A DNA stretch of 35,582 bases from Firmicutes bacterium ADurb.Bin080 (lineage in GTDB: Bacteria; Bacillota; Clostridia; Christensenellales; DTU072), in the NCBI GenBank assembly GCA_002070965.1, contig MWEH01000133.1, forward strand, positions 1-35,582, given 5' to 3'. Below, piece after piece: positions 26,332 to 35,225 of this stretch; position 1 is the stretch's first letter, and each line of letters opens with the position of its first letter. The position numbers were made by a program, and so were the translations under genes. The notes below the pieces were generated by a model. The model searched no databases and was not told the DNA's origin. It saw only the letters and a list, made by a program, of their open reading frames with translations.

Positions 26332-28158
26332 CTAATTGAATCTTATGTTTTCGATAAACTTTGTTTGGAAGTTCTTCTCAGCCACCATCTCAAAATATTC
26401 TCCATGTTTTGAGATTTTTGAAATTGAATCCTTCCCTTTTATAAACACTGAAATAGCGCCATATAAACTTGTATTACCCAGTGTAACGCACCTGTCCCCA
26501 AGTTCTTTTGGAATTAGCCCGCTGTTTAGCAAGCTTGAAATAGATATTGCCTCAGAAAAGCCCCCTGAGATAAATATGTTCTCGATATCTTTAAGGGTAG
26601 TCCCTGCTTTGTCTAAAAGTATTTCGATACCTGTTCTTATCGCTGATTTTGCAAGTTGAAATTCCCGAATATCTTCTTGCGAGAGAAATATTTCTTTTGT
26701 GATCTTGTATCCTTGCTCCCCAGCCAGCAATAGCCCATCATCGTCTATTTGACCAGTTCTCCTGAGTTCAGCAACAATATCAATGAGTCCGCTTCCACAA
26801 ATTCCGAGTGGGAAGTTACATTTTTGATTAAACTCTTTCGTGCCAAAAAACTTAATCCCACAAATACCTTTTTCGTTAATAGAAAAACTATACAATGCAC
26901 CATACTCCGCTCTCATTCCGCAGGATATGTTAGAGCCCTCAAAGCAAGGACCCGCTGGAGCAGAGCTCACAATATATCTTCCTTCTCCGATTATTCCTAT
27001 TTCGGTATTTGTTCCAATGTCCATAAAAAGCGAATACTTACCTTTTTCGGGCGGAGGCAAGAGCGATAATCCACTCACAACATCTCCTCCGGCAAAAGTT
27101 GATATTGCTGGAATAAAGTGAATAATTGGGACATTGTTTAGGTATTCTCCCGATTTCTCTAGTGGGGTAAATGAATCGTCAGATAAACTGTATACTGTCG
27201 CTCTGCGTTTTTGGGGATTATATACCTGAATTTGAGCCTCGACGGGGGTCTTGGGCAGGACAGTAAGGTAATCTGATTTATACGGGTGTTGGGAAATTGA
27301 TTGGGTATCCCCTCCCAGCAAAAGCGTAATCATAGTAACATTTCCGCTTATTATTACAAAATCTACTTCATATAAATCTTTTTCAATAAGAAACTTATTA
27401 ATTTCATAACTTATGTTTGTCGTAATTAAATTTTTTAAGGTGTCTCTAGAATCGGAAGATTTAAGAGATTCAGAAATTCTGGAAACAATATCCCCACCAA
27501 ATGCTACTTGTGGGTTGATCGAAGAGCTAACTTTTAAAATCGTTAATTCTTCAAAAATCTCTCTCATGTCGGAAAAGAATTCTTCTCCTTTAATTGAAGA
27601 TGTGACCTCCAGGATTGATCCCTGCCTTTTTTCCGTCTCAAGATATTCCTTTAATCCCTCTGCAATTCTCTTTCTTATCGAATCAGGATAACATTCTTCT
27701 TCCGTACTCTTTTCTGGAAGAATTTTTTTCTTTTTCTTCCCGGCTTTAAGAGGGATTCCTTTGTATCCGATGGGAAGTTCTACAAACGCATAGTGAATAG
27801 TAGTCGTTCCAAGGTCAACTGCAACTCCAATCTTTCCCCCGGAATAGTATTTCCCGCTGTCCAATCTCAACATTCTTTTCCGTCTGATTATAACTGTGTC
27901 ATTATAAGGGCTCTCATTTGATTTCTTCGCGCTCTTATCTAAGTATTCAAGGACTAGATCACAATTAACATATGTATTGCATGATAATATCTTTTTCCCA
28001 TTCGCAATAATGGCACATCTGCCACAATCTCTTGCCCCAGCACAAAATGATCCATTATCTGGAAATATCTTATGTAAAATTAGCTGAGTCAAAAGGTTGG
28101 CTCCTTCTTCTACTTCAAAAGAAACCTCAATTTCGGGGATGGATACTTTATATTTCAA
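26332..28158 (-). CDS. [2Fe-2S] ferredoxin-ASKHA activase (RACo/DUF4445-like)
   Basis: 608 aa. The N-terminal ~80 residues form a plant-type ferredoxin domain with Cys39, Cys45, Cys48 and Cys60 (C-x5-C-x2-C-x11-C). An ASKHA ATPase fold follows, with the phosphate motif VAVDLGTTT near residue 115, a second DIGTNTEIG motif in the C-terminal half, and ISGGFSEA near the end. This is the layout of reductive activators of corrinoid proteins (RACo and relatives), which use ATP and an iron-sulfur cluster to bring Co(II) back to Co(I). Translation starts at TTG (28158), five bases after GGAGG. A weak promoter, TTGCTT-16-TATAAT, lies just upstream. No corrinoid protein or methyltransferase is in the window, so the partner is unknown. 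The glycine cleavage genes nearby hint at one-carbon metabolism. Confidence 0.83.
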   Translation of the reverse strand: MKYKVSIPEIEVSFEVEEGANLLTQLILHKIFPDNGSFCAGARDCGRCAIIANGKKILSCNTYVNCDLVLEYLDKSAKKSNESPYNDTVIIRRKRMLRLDSGKYYSGGKIGVAVDLGTTTIHYAFVELPIGYKGIPLKAGKKKKKILPEKSTEEECYPDSIRKRIAEGLKEYLETEKRQGSILEVTSSIKGEEFFSDMREIFEELTILKVSSSINPQVAFGGDIVSRISESLKSSDSRDTLKNLITTNISYEINKFLIEKDLYEVDFVIISGNVTMITLLLGGDTQSISQHPYKSDYLTVLPKTPVEAQIQVYNPQKRRATVYSLSDDSFTPLEKSGEYLNNVPIIHFIPAISTFAGGDVVSGLSLLPPPEKGKYSLFMDIGTNTEIGIIGEGRYIVSSAPAGPCFEGSNISCGMRAEYGALYSFSINEKGICGIKFFGTKEFNQKCNFPLGICGSGLIDIVAELRRTGQIDDDGLLLAGEQGYKITKEIFLSQEDIREFQLAKSAIRTGIEILLDKAGTTLKDIENIFISGGFSEAISISSLLNSGLIPKELGDRCVTLGNTSLYGAISVFIKGKDSISKISKHGEYFEMVAEKNFQTKFIENIRFN

Positions 28159-28393
28159 TCTTGCCTCCGTGAATAACTAATATTATATACCCGTAGTATG
28201 CTTAAGCAAAATATCAAAAAATCCATTTTTCTAAAAAGCTCCAAATTACTCCCCGGATAAATAGGTTTTAAACCTTTATGAATTATTTGTATGTTACTGA
28301 TTTTTTACCACTTTGTTTTCATGTGTCTTTTCCCTCTCTAATGTGACTTATTCACTGAAAAATGGGCGTTTTTATGCAATAATTGATATAATA

Positions 28394-28422
28394 TTGACTT
28401 AATAATAGCCAAAGAGTAAGAT
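28394..28422 (+). promoter_or_regulatory. Promoter of the DUF1508 gene
   Basis: TTGACT (28394-28399), 17-base spacer, TAAGAT (28417-28422): one mismatch in each hexamer. It lies 31 bases before the start codon. The rest of the 295-bp divergent gap (28159-28453) shows only the activase's weak TATAAT promoter on the minus strand. Confidence 0.65.
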
Positions 28423-28453
28423 AAAAAATATTACAAATTAAGGAGATTTTGAA

Positions 28454-28873
28454 ATGGAAGAAACTAATCAGAAAAAGGGACAGACGGGTTTATTTACTTA
28501 CAGAAAAACAGACAAGGATAACTATGTATTTTATCTTTTAGCATCTAATCATGAAACCTTAGCAGTCGGCGGAGAAGCCTATGCTTCTGCAGCCACATGT
28601 AAAGGTGGAATTGAAAGTGTAAAAAAATTCTCTCAGATTGTTTTTGATGAGAAAATTGAGGATCAAACAAAAACACCCGTTGTAACATTAACTAACCCTA
28701 AGTGGGAAGTATACAAGGATAAAGCTGGGTTATTCCGTTTCCGCCTTAAAGCTAACAATGGAAATATTGTTGCCATTTGTGAAAAGGGATATTCATCCAA
28801 AGCAAATTGCATCAAAGGAATGCAATCTGTTGCAAATCAATCCAAAAATGCAGATGTAACTTTAATAGATTAG
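28454..28873 (+). CDS. Two-domain DUF1508 (YegP-like) protein
   Basis: 139 aa made of two DUF1508 units of about 50 residues. The first (residues ~12-60) has FYLLASN and AYASAATCKGGIESVKK. The second (residues ~78-130) has GLFRFRLKANNGNIVA and YSSKANCIKGMQSV. The 'F.LkA.NG..ia....Y.sk..c..GI.SV' pattern defines the family. Tandem DUF1508 proteins are small soluble proteins without a settled biochemical role. AAGGAG lies eight bases before the ATG. The gene is monocistronic, with its own promoter and strong terminator, and diverges from the activase. Confidence 0.88.
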   Translation: MEETNQKKGQTGLFTYRKTDKDNYVFYLLASNHETLAVGGEAYASAATCKGGIESVKKFSQIVFDEKIEDQTKTPVVTLTNPKWEVYKDKAGLFRFRLKANNGNIVAICEKGYSSKANCIKGMQSVANQSKNADVTLID

Positions 28874-28894
28874 TTTAGAAGACAAAAAATTTCT

Positions 28895-28923
28895 AAAGAG
28901 ACCTGAGAGGGTCTCTTTTTTTT
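28895..28923 (+). terminator. Rho-independent terminator of the DUF1508 gene
   Basis: AAGAGACC (28896-28903), a six-base loop, GGTCTCTT (28910-28917), then a T run to about 28923. It lies about 20 bases past the stop codon. Confidence 0.92.
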
Positions 28924-29084
28924 GTCAAAAGGAGAGTTTCCCAAAGCTCTTTGGTCTCAAAAAATAGACGCCATTGGGGTAGGATTTTTTATAAAACAAT
29001 CGTCCATACTGCGTTTTTGAAATATTTATAAAAAATCTATATTGCGTAATTGCAACATAAAAGGGAGCCCACTAGCTGAAAAAT

Positions 29085-30515
29085 TTACGGTTTCTTGTAT
29101 CTAACTATCGGTTTTCTTGCCGCAGTGACTTCATCCGGACGAGAAATAACAGTACTATGAGGGGCAGATTTTAATACCGCTGGATCAGAATATGCCATTT
29201 CATGGAGTTTCCTTAATAGATCGGCAACCGAATCCAAGGTCTCTTTGTTTTCCGTTTCTGTTGGCTCAAACATAAGTGCCTCATGGACTATCATTGGGAA
29301 ATACATTGTAGGAGGATGCATTTTGTAGTCTATCATACTTTTCGCAACATCCATGGCAGATACGCCTGTCTCTTCTTTAAGTTTTTCGAGGCTTAAAACA
29401 AACTCATGCATACAATGTCTCTTCTTCTCTGTGGTATATATATCTTGAAGTTTTTTCTTAAGATAATTTGCATTAAGTACCGCAATTTTCGCAGAATACG
29501 GGATCCCTTCCTTTCCCAAAGTCAAGATGTATGTCAAGGCACGAACATATACTAGAAAGTTTCCATAGAAGGATCCAACTTTGCCAATACTGTCTGGATC
29601 ATTGACGAAAAAGTACTCATCTCCGTATTTTACTACTGAAGGATTGGGTAAATATGGAGCGAGCTCCATTTTGCACCCTACTGGCCCTGACCCAGGGCCG
29701 CCTCCACCATGAGGTGTGGAAAAAGTCTTATGTAAATTGAGATGGACAACATCAAAACCCATATCTCCAGGTCGGACAATACCCATAACTGCATTAAGAT
29801 TGGCTCCATCATAGTACAATAGTCCGCCAGCGTTGTGGACAATTTCTGCTATTTCAACAATATTTTTTTCGAATAAGCCTAACGTTGTGGGGTTAGTAAG
29901 CATCAAAGCTGCAGTATCCTCCCCGACAACTGCCCTGAGTTCATCTAAATCGACACCTTTTTCTTCATTACTCTTTACGTTTATAACCTCAAAACCAGCC
30001 ATGGTTGCACTCGCGGGATTGGTTCCATGTGCACTGTCTGGAACAATTATCTTGTTTCTTTTAATGTCGCCTCTAGATTTGTGGTAACTGGAAATTAGTC
30101 TTAACCCGGTATACTCTCCATGAGCTCCTGCTGCAGGCTGAAGGGACACTGCATCCATTCCGGTTATTTCTGAAAGCAATTGGGATAACATGTATATCCC
30201 TTCCAAAGCTCCTTGTGCATCTTCTTCGGGCTGCAATGGATGAATGTCTGTAAATCCTTTTAACGAAGCAACTTCCTCGTTAATTTTGGGGTTATACTTC
30301 ATCGTACAAGAACCAAGTGGGTAAAACCCATCATCGACACCGAATGCCCTTTTTGACAGTTCGGTAAAGTGCCTTACTGCATCTACTTCTGAGACTTCGG
30401 GCAAATCCAAATCACTTCTTAAAAGCTCCGAGGAATACGAGTATTCTTTTACCTCTGGCTTCCTAACATCTACACCCTTTTTCCCTTCTTGACTTTTTTC
30501 AAATATTAACAACAT
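29085..30515 (-). CDS. gcvPB: Glycine dehydrogenase (decarboxylating) subunit 2, P-protein beta subunit
   Basis: 476 aa, normal for the family. The product is the PLP-carrying half of the two-subunit P-protein, which decarboxylates glycine and passes the aminomethyl group to the lipoyl arm of GcvH. The PLP lysine is Lys263 in [20 protein letters not shown]; other landmarks are [16 protein letters not shown] near residue 62 and [11 protein letters not shown] near residue 160. Its ATG overlaps the end of gcvPA by 10 bases, with AGAGGT just upstream, so the two subunits are translationally coupled. No clear terminator was found between this gene and 28924. Confidence 0.96.
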   Translation of the reverse strand: MLLIFEKSQEGKKGVDVRKPEVKEYSYSSELLRSDLDLPEVSEVDAVRHFTELSKRAFGVDDGFYPLGSCTMKYNPKINEEVASLKGFTDIHPLQPEEDAQGALEGIYMLSQLLSEITGMDAVSLQPAAGAHGEYTGLRLISSYHKSRGDIKRNKIIVPDSAHGTNPASATMAGFEVINVKSNEEKGVDLDELRAVVGEDTAALMLTNPTTLGLFEKNIVEIAEIVHNAGGLLYYDGANLNAVMGIVRPGDMGFDVVHLNLHKTFSTPHGGGGPGSGPVGCKMELAPYLPNPSVVKYGDEYFFVNDPDSIGKVGSFYGNFLVYVRALTYILTLGKEGIPYSAKIAVLNANYLKKKLQDIYTTEKKRHCMHEFVLSLEKLKEETGVSAMDVAKSMIDYKMHPPTMYFPMIVHEALMFEPTETENKETLDSVADLLRKLHEMAYSDPAVLKSAPHSTVISRPDEVTAARKPIVRYKKP

Positions 30516-31825
30516 ATCGCACCTCTCACTATATCAATCACATTATCGAGAGATTCTTTTGTAGATGTTTCTGTAACACACCACAGTATTCTGTCCGAAT
30601 CGAGCTTTAATCCTCCAAGTATTTTATTCTTCGCAAGGGCTTTCAATATCTCTTCTGATTTATCTGGTATTATCGTTACAAACTCGTGGAAAAATTCGCC
30701 TTTATTCTGTAATTCAACGCCTTCTATTTTTTGAAGTTGAGCGGCAAAATAATGGGACAGCGAAACGCAAGCCTTAGCCACATTTCTAAACCCTTCTTTC
30801 CCAAGGCAAGTCAAATATGCTGTTGCAGTTAGGGCGCATAAAGCTTGGTTGGAACAAATATTGGATGAGGCTCTCTCCCTTCTTATATGTTGTTCTCTAG
30901 CCTGAAGGGTTAGAACAAATGCTCTTCTTCCGTCATGATCAACTGTTTCCCCTACAATACGGCCAGGAATTTTTCTCATCATTTTTTCTGTACAGGCCAT
31001 GAACCCTAGATATGGGCCTCCAAATGCCATTGGTAATCCTAAAGGTTGTCCATCGCCTACAGCAACATCTGCCCCGCATTCACCTGGACTTTTCAATAAT
31101 GCGAGCGAGGTTGGGTTACAACCCATAACAAATTTTGCTCCGGCAGAATGTACTGCCTCTGCTATTTTATCTGCACTGTATAACTCACCGTAATAACCCG
31201 GCTGTTCAAGGTATACGCATGCTGTATCCTCTCCCATCAATTCCTTTAGTTTATCCATCTCGACAAAAGCATCATTTGCTTCCATCTCCAAGATTTCCAT
31301 GCACTGAGCACTCGCATATGTCTTAATTGTTTTCAGCGTGTCCGGTCTTACATTTCCTAGAATAATGGCCTTATTTCTGTCTCTCTCGCGACACATAAGT
31401 ACGCCCTCAGCGGCAGCCGAAGCACCATTGTACACGCTGGCGTTACTGACATCCATTCCTGTCATTATGCACACCAAGCTTTGATATTCAAATATAGCCT
31501 GCAGTATTCCTTGAGAAATCTCCGCTTGATATGGAGTATATGCGGTAACAAATTCAGACCTTGATGTAATATTTTTTACAAAAGCCGGGATATAATGAGA
31601 GTAACTTCCTGCTCCCCGCAAAATAACATCGTAAACGGTATTCTTGGAGGCTAAAGCCTTCATTACATCCGAAACTTCTTGCTGAGACTTTCCGGAGGGA
31701 ATATTTAATTCTTTTAACCTAATTTTTTTAGGAATATCTGAAAAAAGAGCATCCAGAGAAGAAACTCCTATGGTTTCCAACATCTCCTTGATGTCATTTT
31801 CGGTAAGTGGGACATAATTACCCAT
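30506..31825 (-). CDS. gcvPA: Glycine dehydrogenase (decarboxylating) subunit 1, P-protein alpha subunit
   Basis: 439 aa from the ATG at 31825. The product pairs with GcvPB to form the P-protein of the glycine cleavage complex. Landmarks are [32 protein letters not shown] and RREKASSN-like [15 protein letters not shown]. An ATG 12 bases further upstream (31837) is in frame, but the GGAGGT ribosome site lies between the two ATGs, so the downstream one is the start. The 172 bases between gcvH and this start have no clear terminator or promoter. Confidence 0.95.
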   Translation of the reverse strand: MGNYVPLTENDIKEMLETIGVSSLDALFSDIPKKIRLKELNIPSGKSQQEVSDVMKALASKNTVYDVILRGAGSYSHYIPAFVKNITSRSEFVTAYTPYQAEISQGILQAIFEYQSLVCIMTGMDVSNASVYNGASAAAEGVLMCRERDRNKAIILGNVRPDTLKTIKTYASAQCMEILEMEANDAFVEMDKLKELMGEDTACVYLEQPGYYGELYSADKIAEAVHSAGAKFVMGCNPTSLALLKSPGECGADVAVGDGQPLGLPMAFGGPYLGFMACTEKMMRKIPGRIVGETVDHDGRRAFVLTLQAREQHIRRERASSNICSNQALCALTATAYLTCLGKEGFRNVAKACVSLSHYFAAQLQKIEGVELQNKGEFFHEFVTIIPDKSEEILKALAKNKILGGLKLDSDRILWCVTETSTKESLDNVIDIVRGAICC

Positions 31826-31997
31826 AGCTACCTCCATAATCGGGAATTCAAAAACAATGTACGAAAACGATATATATTATTTTTTCTAGAGGGTTATTTT
31901 TCTTACAGTTATCCTTTTGTTATCCAGAGAAATATCGATTAAGATTGATTCTCAAGACAACCAATAAAGCTGAATGACCTGAAAGAAATTAATTCAA

Positions 31998-32354
31998 CTA
32001 TGCTAGCGTTGCTAAATACTCTTTCTCGCTCATTAAGGATTCTGGTACTCTTTCAAACTCGATTTTGCATATCCAGTTGGCCCGCGCATCTTCATTTATT
32101 TTTTCGGGACTAGACTCTAGCTCTTCATTTACCTCAACAACAGTTCCTGTTACGGGGGAATAGATCTCGCTTACAGCTTTAACACTCTCCACCTCACATA
32201 AGAATTTACCAGCGACAACTTTTTTACCCTTTTCAGGTAATTCTATAAATACGATATCTCCCAGTTCATGTTGTGCATGATCGGAGATTCCTACAGTCGC
32301 CAGGTTACCTTCTGTTTCCGCCCATTCATGGGTCTGTGCGTAATATAAACTCAT
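31998..32354 (-). CDS. gcvH: Glycine cleavage system H protein
   Basis: 118 aa. This lipoyl carrier shuttles the aminomethyl group between P, T and L proteins. The lipoyl-lysine is Lys59 in EVESVKAVSEIYSPVTG. The N-terminus YYAQTHEWAE and the DIVFIELPEKG segment are typical. An in-frame ATG exists at 32375, but GGAGAG lies six bases before the ATG at 32354, which also gives the usual N-terminus. It sits 59 bases downstream of gcvT, in the same transcript. Confidence 0.96.
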   Translation of the reverse strand: MSLYYAQTHEWAETEGNLATVGISDHAQHELGDIVFIELPEKGKKVVAGKFLCEVESVKAVSEIYSPVTGTVVEVNEELESSPEKINEDARANWICKIEFERVPESLMSEKEYLATLA

Positions 32355-32413
32355 TCTATTCTCTCCTATATTCAAAATTATTTCTTTTTCCCTCGTTACT
32401 TGAGGTGTTAAAT

Positions 32414-33496
32414 TTATTGCTTTGTAGATTTATAAAAAGGTAAGGAACATAGTTCAATTTTCAATTTGCGCCCTCTCACATCGACAGTAAGATCGGAAGC
32501 ATTAAGAAACTCACTTAGAATTCTAACAATGATTATGCTTTTTTCAAGGGTGGGTGAGTGTGTCCCCGAAGTAACTTTCCCAACTTCCTTAGAACCTGAA
32601 AAAATAGGAGAGCCTTCTCGGGCAATTCCTCTGTCTATAATCAGCCCCCCGGTTCTACTATACTTTGCCTCGTGGTTTTGAATAGCCGATTTACCAATGA
32701 AGTCACTTTTGTCCATTTTTATCGCGAATCCGAGTCCAGTTTCCCCGGCAGTTATTTCCGGAGAGAGTTCGTGCCCATACAATGGAAGACCCGCTTCCAT
32801 CCTTAACGTGTCTCTTGCTCCAAGCCCACAGGGAATCCCGCCATATTCCTTTCCTGCTTCGAGAACTTTTCCATATATTGTGGTAGCACTTTTCGAGGGA
32901 CAATATATTTCATACCCCTTTTCTCCGGTATATCCTGTTCTTGAAATTAAGCATTCTACCCCGTCTATATCGACATTCTCCAGGAATGAATAATATTTTT
33001 CAGGAATCTCTTGGGTTAACTTTCTTACTATCTCTTCAGATAGCGGTCCTTGTATCGCTATTAAAGCAATCTTTTCCGAAATATTTTCGAATTTAACGTC
33101 ATAATTCTTTATGTTTGCCCGGAACCAGGCTGCATCTTTTTCCATGTTTGACGCGTTTACCACTACCATAAACTTAGTGTCGTTGAATTTATATACTAAG
33201 ACATCATCCACAATACCCCCGTTTTCATAACAAGATAGAGAGTATCTCACTTTTCCTGGGAGCATCCCCGAAAAATTGTTGGTAAGAAGATGGTTCAAAG
33301 CCGCCTCAGCTTCTTTTCCTGAGAGCATAAATTCACCCATATGTGAACAATCAAAATAACCGGCCTTAGTCCTGACAGCAGTGTGCTCAGCAATAATACC
33401 GGTTTCATATTGAACGGGAAGTTCATATCCCGCAAAATCAACTATTCTTCCTCCGAGCGCCACATGTGTGTCGTATAGAGGTGTACGTTTAGCCAT
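32414..33496 (-). CDS. gcvT: Aminomethyltransferase, glycine cleavage T protein
   Basis: 360 aa, the normal length. It moves the methylene group from the H-protein arm to tetrahydrofolate and releases ammonia. Landmarks are RTPLYDTHVALGGRIVDFAG at the start, CSHMGEF near residue 50, the GGIVDD motif with Asp97/Asp98 (the catalytic-Asp region of the family), and RTGYTGEKGYEIY. The start is set by GGAGGAAGG four bases before the ATG. It is the first gene of the gcvT-H-PA-PB cluster; the L protein gene is not in the window. Confidence 0.97.
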   Translation of the reverse strand: MAKRTPLYDTHVALGGRIVDFAGYELPVQYETGIIAEHTAVRTKAGYFDCSHMGEFMLSGKEAEAALNHLLTNNFSGMLPGKVRYSLSCYENGGIVDDVLVYKFNDTKFMVVVNASNMEKDAAWFRANIKNYDVKFENISEKIALIAIQGPLSEEIVRKLTQEIPEKYYSFLENVDIDGVECLISRTGYTGEKGYEIYCPSKSATTIYGKVLEAGKEYGGIPCGLGARDTLRMEAGLPLYGHELSPEITAGETGLGFAIKMDKSDFIGKSAIQNHEAKYSRTGGLIIDRGIAREGSPIFSGSKEVGKVTSGTHSPTLEKSIIIVRILSEFLNASDLTVDVRGRKLKIELCSLPFYKSTKQ

Positions 33497-33547
33497 ATAT
33501 CCTTCCTCCGTGCGCCTGTGCGTGATACGTTCTAAAGCGCTAAATAC

Positions 33548-33576
33548 ATATTACTCCCCGACCATATTTTTATCAA
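33548..33576 (-). promoter_or_regulatory. Promoter of the gcv cluster
   Basis: On the minus strand TTGATA (33576-33571), 17-base spacer, TAATAT (33553-33548). The leader from the predicted start to the gcvT ATG is only about 45 bases. This is too short for a glycine riboswitch, and none of its conserved parts were seen. Confidence 0.6.
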
Positions 33577-33698
33577 GTTAAAAACCCTTTTTCTTAGTTC
33601 AGTTTGCCTTCCCAATTTTCCCATAAATGTATTGTCTACTTGAAAATATTACTCTTTTCTTATTAGACTATTCAACATGTGTCAATATAACTGAACGA

Positions 33699-34895
33699 TT
33701 ATTCCATAAGCCAATCAAGTGCATTTATTTGTTTTATACCGTTATGGGACACCTGTGGGTCTTCATCTAAAGTGAGAAGATATTTTGTGTTATGGTCCTT
33801 AATACTTTCCAAAGGTAAAAGCTCACGTTTTAATGTTTTTTCCTCTCTTACAGTAAGAGCGACCTGATAATATTCTATCAATCCATCTTTTGTCTCTGTT
33901 ATAAAATCTATTTCATTATTACCTACTTTGCCAGTGAATATTTTATTGCCCCTCCTTAAAAGCTCTAAGTATACTATATTTTCAAGTATGTAGCCAAAGT
34001 CTGCATTTTTCTTTCCTAATAAATAATATCTTAAACCTATATCAGCTAAAAAATATTTATCTCCTGTTTTCAGATACTGTTTTCCTTTTACATCATATCT
34101 GCCTACCCGATACAATATATAACTATCCGTCAATGCACTAATATATCTTTCAACAGTATGTACTGTGATTGCTCTGCCCTGTGATTTCATAGAGTTTGCT
34201 ATGTTATTAGTAGAGGTCATATTGCCTATATTGTTAAACATAAATCTTACAAGACTGTCTAGCATCATATAATCGGCAATTTTTTTTCTTGCAACTATAT
34301 CTTTTAATATAATAGTATTATATATTCCCCCTAAATATTCTCTTATCTTGTCTTGGTCTCCTTCAAATTCTAAAACCTGAGGAAAAGAGCTTTCAGTTAT
34401 ATATCTTGTATATTTTCTTGATAGGTTTTCTGTGCTATTTAATGCAGTAACAAACTCCTTAAAAGATAATGGTAACATTTGTATCTCTATGTACCTTCCT
34501 GACAAAAGAGTTGCTATTTCACCAGATAGCATATATGCATTTGAACCAGTTATATACAAATCTATATTTTTCTTAATATACAGACTATCTACTGCTATTT
34601 GAAAATCCGGCACAAGCTGTATCTCGTCTAAAAATACATAGTTCATTTTATCAGCAAGTAGTTTATCCTTAATATACTTATGAAGTTTTTTATAATCCTT
34701 TAATTCACTAACATCAACATCTTCAAAATTTACAGATATTATTTGCTCCTTCTCTACTCCATTATGCATAAGATATTGTTGATATAGTTCAAATAGTGTA
34801 GATTTTCCACACCTGCGTATCCCTGTTATTATCTTTATTAATTTTTTATCTTTAAACCCAATTAATTTATCTAAATATAATTTTCTCGGTATCAT
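33699..34895 (-). CDS. AAA_14/DUF4143 family ATPase
   Basis: 398 aa. The Walker A motif GIRRCGKST is at residues 25-33 and Walker B YVFLDEIQ at 86-93. The C-terminal DUF4143 domain has a nuclease-like ELLRRGNKIFTGKVGNNEID...YYQV pattern (Glu, Asp and Gln/Lys-type residues). Proteins of this kind are common, often horizontally spread, and of uncertain role; some may be toxin- or defence-like. The start is set by GGAGGT five bases upstream. The gene is much more AT-rich than the neighbouring gcv genes and lies beside IS200/IS605 remnants, which fits acquisition. It is monocistronic, with a palindrome over its promoter and a repeat array upstream. Confidence 0.9.
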   Translation of the reverse strand: MIPRKLYLDKLIGFKDKKLIKIITGIRRCGKSTLFELYQQYLMHNGVEKEQIISVNFEDVDVSELKDYKKLHKYIKDKLLADKMNYVFLDEIQLVPDFQIAVDSLYIKKNIDLYITGSNAYMLSGEIATLLSGRYIEIQMLPLSFKEFVTALNSTENLSRKYTRYITESSFPQVLEFEGDQDKIREYLGGIYNTIILKDIVARKKIADYMMLDSLVRFMFNNIGNMTSTNNIANSMKSQGRAITVHTVERYISALTDSYILYRVGRYDVKGKQYLKTGDKYFLADIGLRYYLLGKKNADFGYILENIVYLELLRRGNKIFTGKVGNNEIDFITETKDGLIEYYQVALTVREEKTLKRELLPLESIKDHNTKYLLTLDEDPQVSHNGIKQINALDWLME

Positions 34896-34906
34896 ATCAG
34901 ACCTCC

Positions 34907-34949
34907 GTTATGATATTTATTTTATACCATAACATAAAATATTTCAATA
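34907..34949 (-). promoter_or_regulatory. ATPase promoter with overlapping palindrome
   Basis: On the minus strand TTGAAA (34948-34943 region), then TATAAA after a short 15-base spacer. An inverted repeat with 10-base arms, GTTATGGTAT and ATATCATAAC (9 of 10 paired, 7-base spacer; 34933-34924 and 34916-34907), covers the -10 and ends just before the ribosome site. It could be an operator or a leader hairpin. Confidence 0.45.
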
Positions 34950-35066
34950 GTTTTTGTGCTTGAAATGCAAATACTTTGGTATTTTCAATAGTTTTTGTGC
35001 TTGAAATGCAAATACTTTGGTATTTTCAATAGTTTTTATACTTACAATGCAAATACTCTGGTATTT
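34944..35066. repeat. Three 41-bp direct repeats, each with a conserved dyad
   Basis: Copies lie at 34944-34984, 34985-35025 and 35026-35066. The first two are essentially identical (TTCAATAGTTTTTGTGCTTG...); the third is diverged. Each ends in AAATAC-NNNN-GTATTT (34969-34984, 35010-35025, 35051-35066), and the dyad is intact in all three although the loop and flanks differ. The array lies directly upstream of the ATPase promoter. There are no spacers, so it is not CRISPR. The rest of 35067-35197 is AT-rich with short AT palindromes. Confidence 0.9.
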
Positions 35067-35197
35067 TAAATTAAAAATATTTTATACTGCGATACACTTT
35101 AACGTTTTTAATTAAAAGTATTTCGTATAATATTGAAAATGCTAATGTTTTTATTCTACCTAAACCATTCAACCTTTGCCCAGCAATAGAAACAAGA

Positions 35198-35225
35198 TTG
35201 AACTTCTCATCACTAAAGTGTTGAG
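35198..35225 (-). mobile_element. IS200/IS605 right-end hairpin and tip
   Basis: On the minus strand CTCA-a-CACT-TT-AGTG-a-TGAG (35225-35206) is followed by AAGTTCAA, ending at 35198. A hairpin just before a TCAA-type cleavage site is the usual right end of these elements. Here it overlaps the last codons of the ancestral tnpB frame. The same strand would also carry the 3' end of a TnpB guide (omega) RNA, whose guide would begin TCTTGTTTC at 35197. Confidence 0.65.

Noticed and set aside
33497..33698. Glycine riboswitch before gcvT
   Set aside because: No conserved riboswitch segments were seen, and the predicted promoter leaves too short a leader.
34944..35066. Possible CRISPR array
   Set aside because: The 41-bp units are directly adjacent with no spacers, and no cas genes are nearby.
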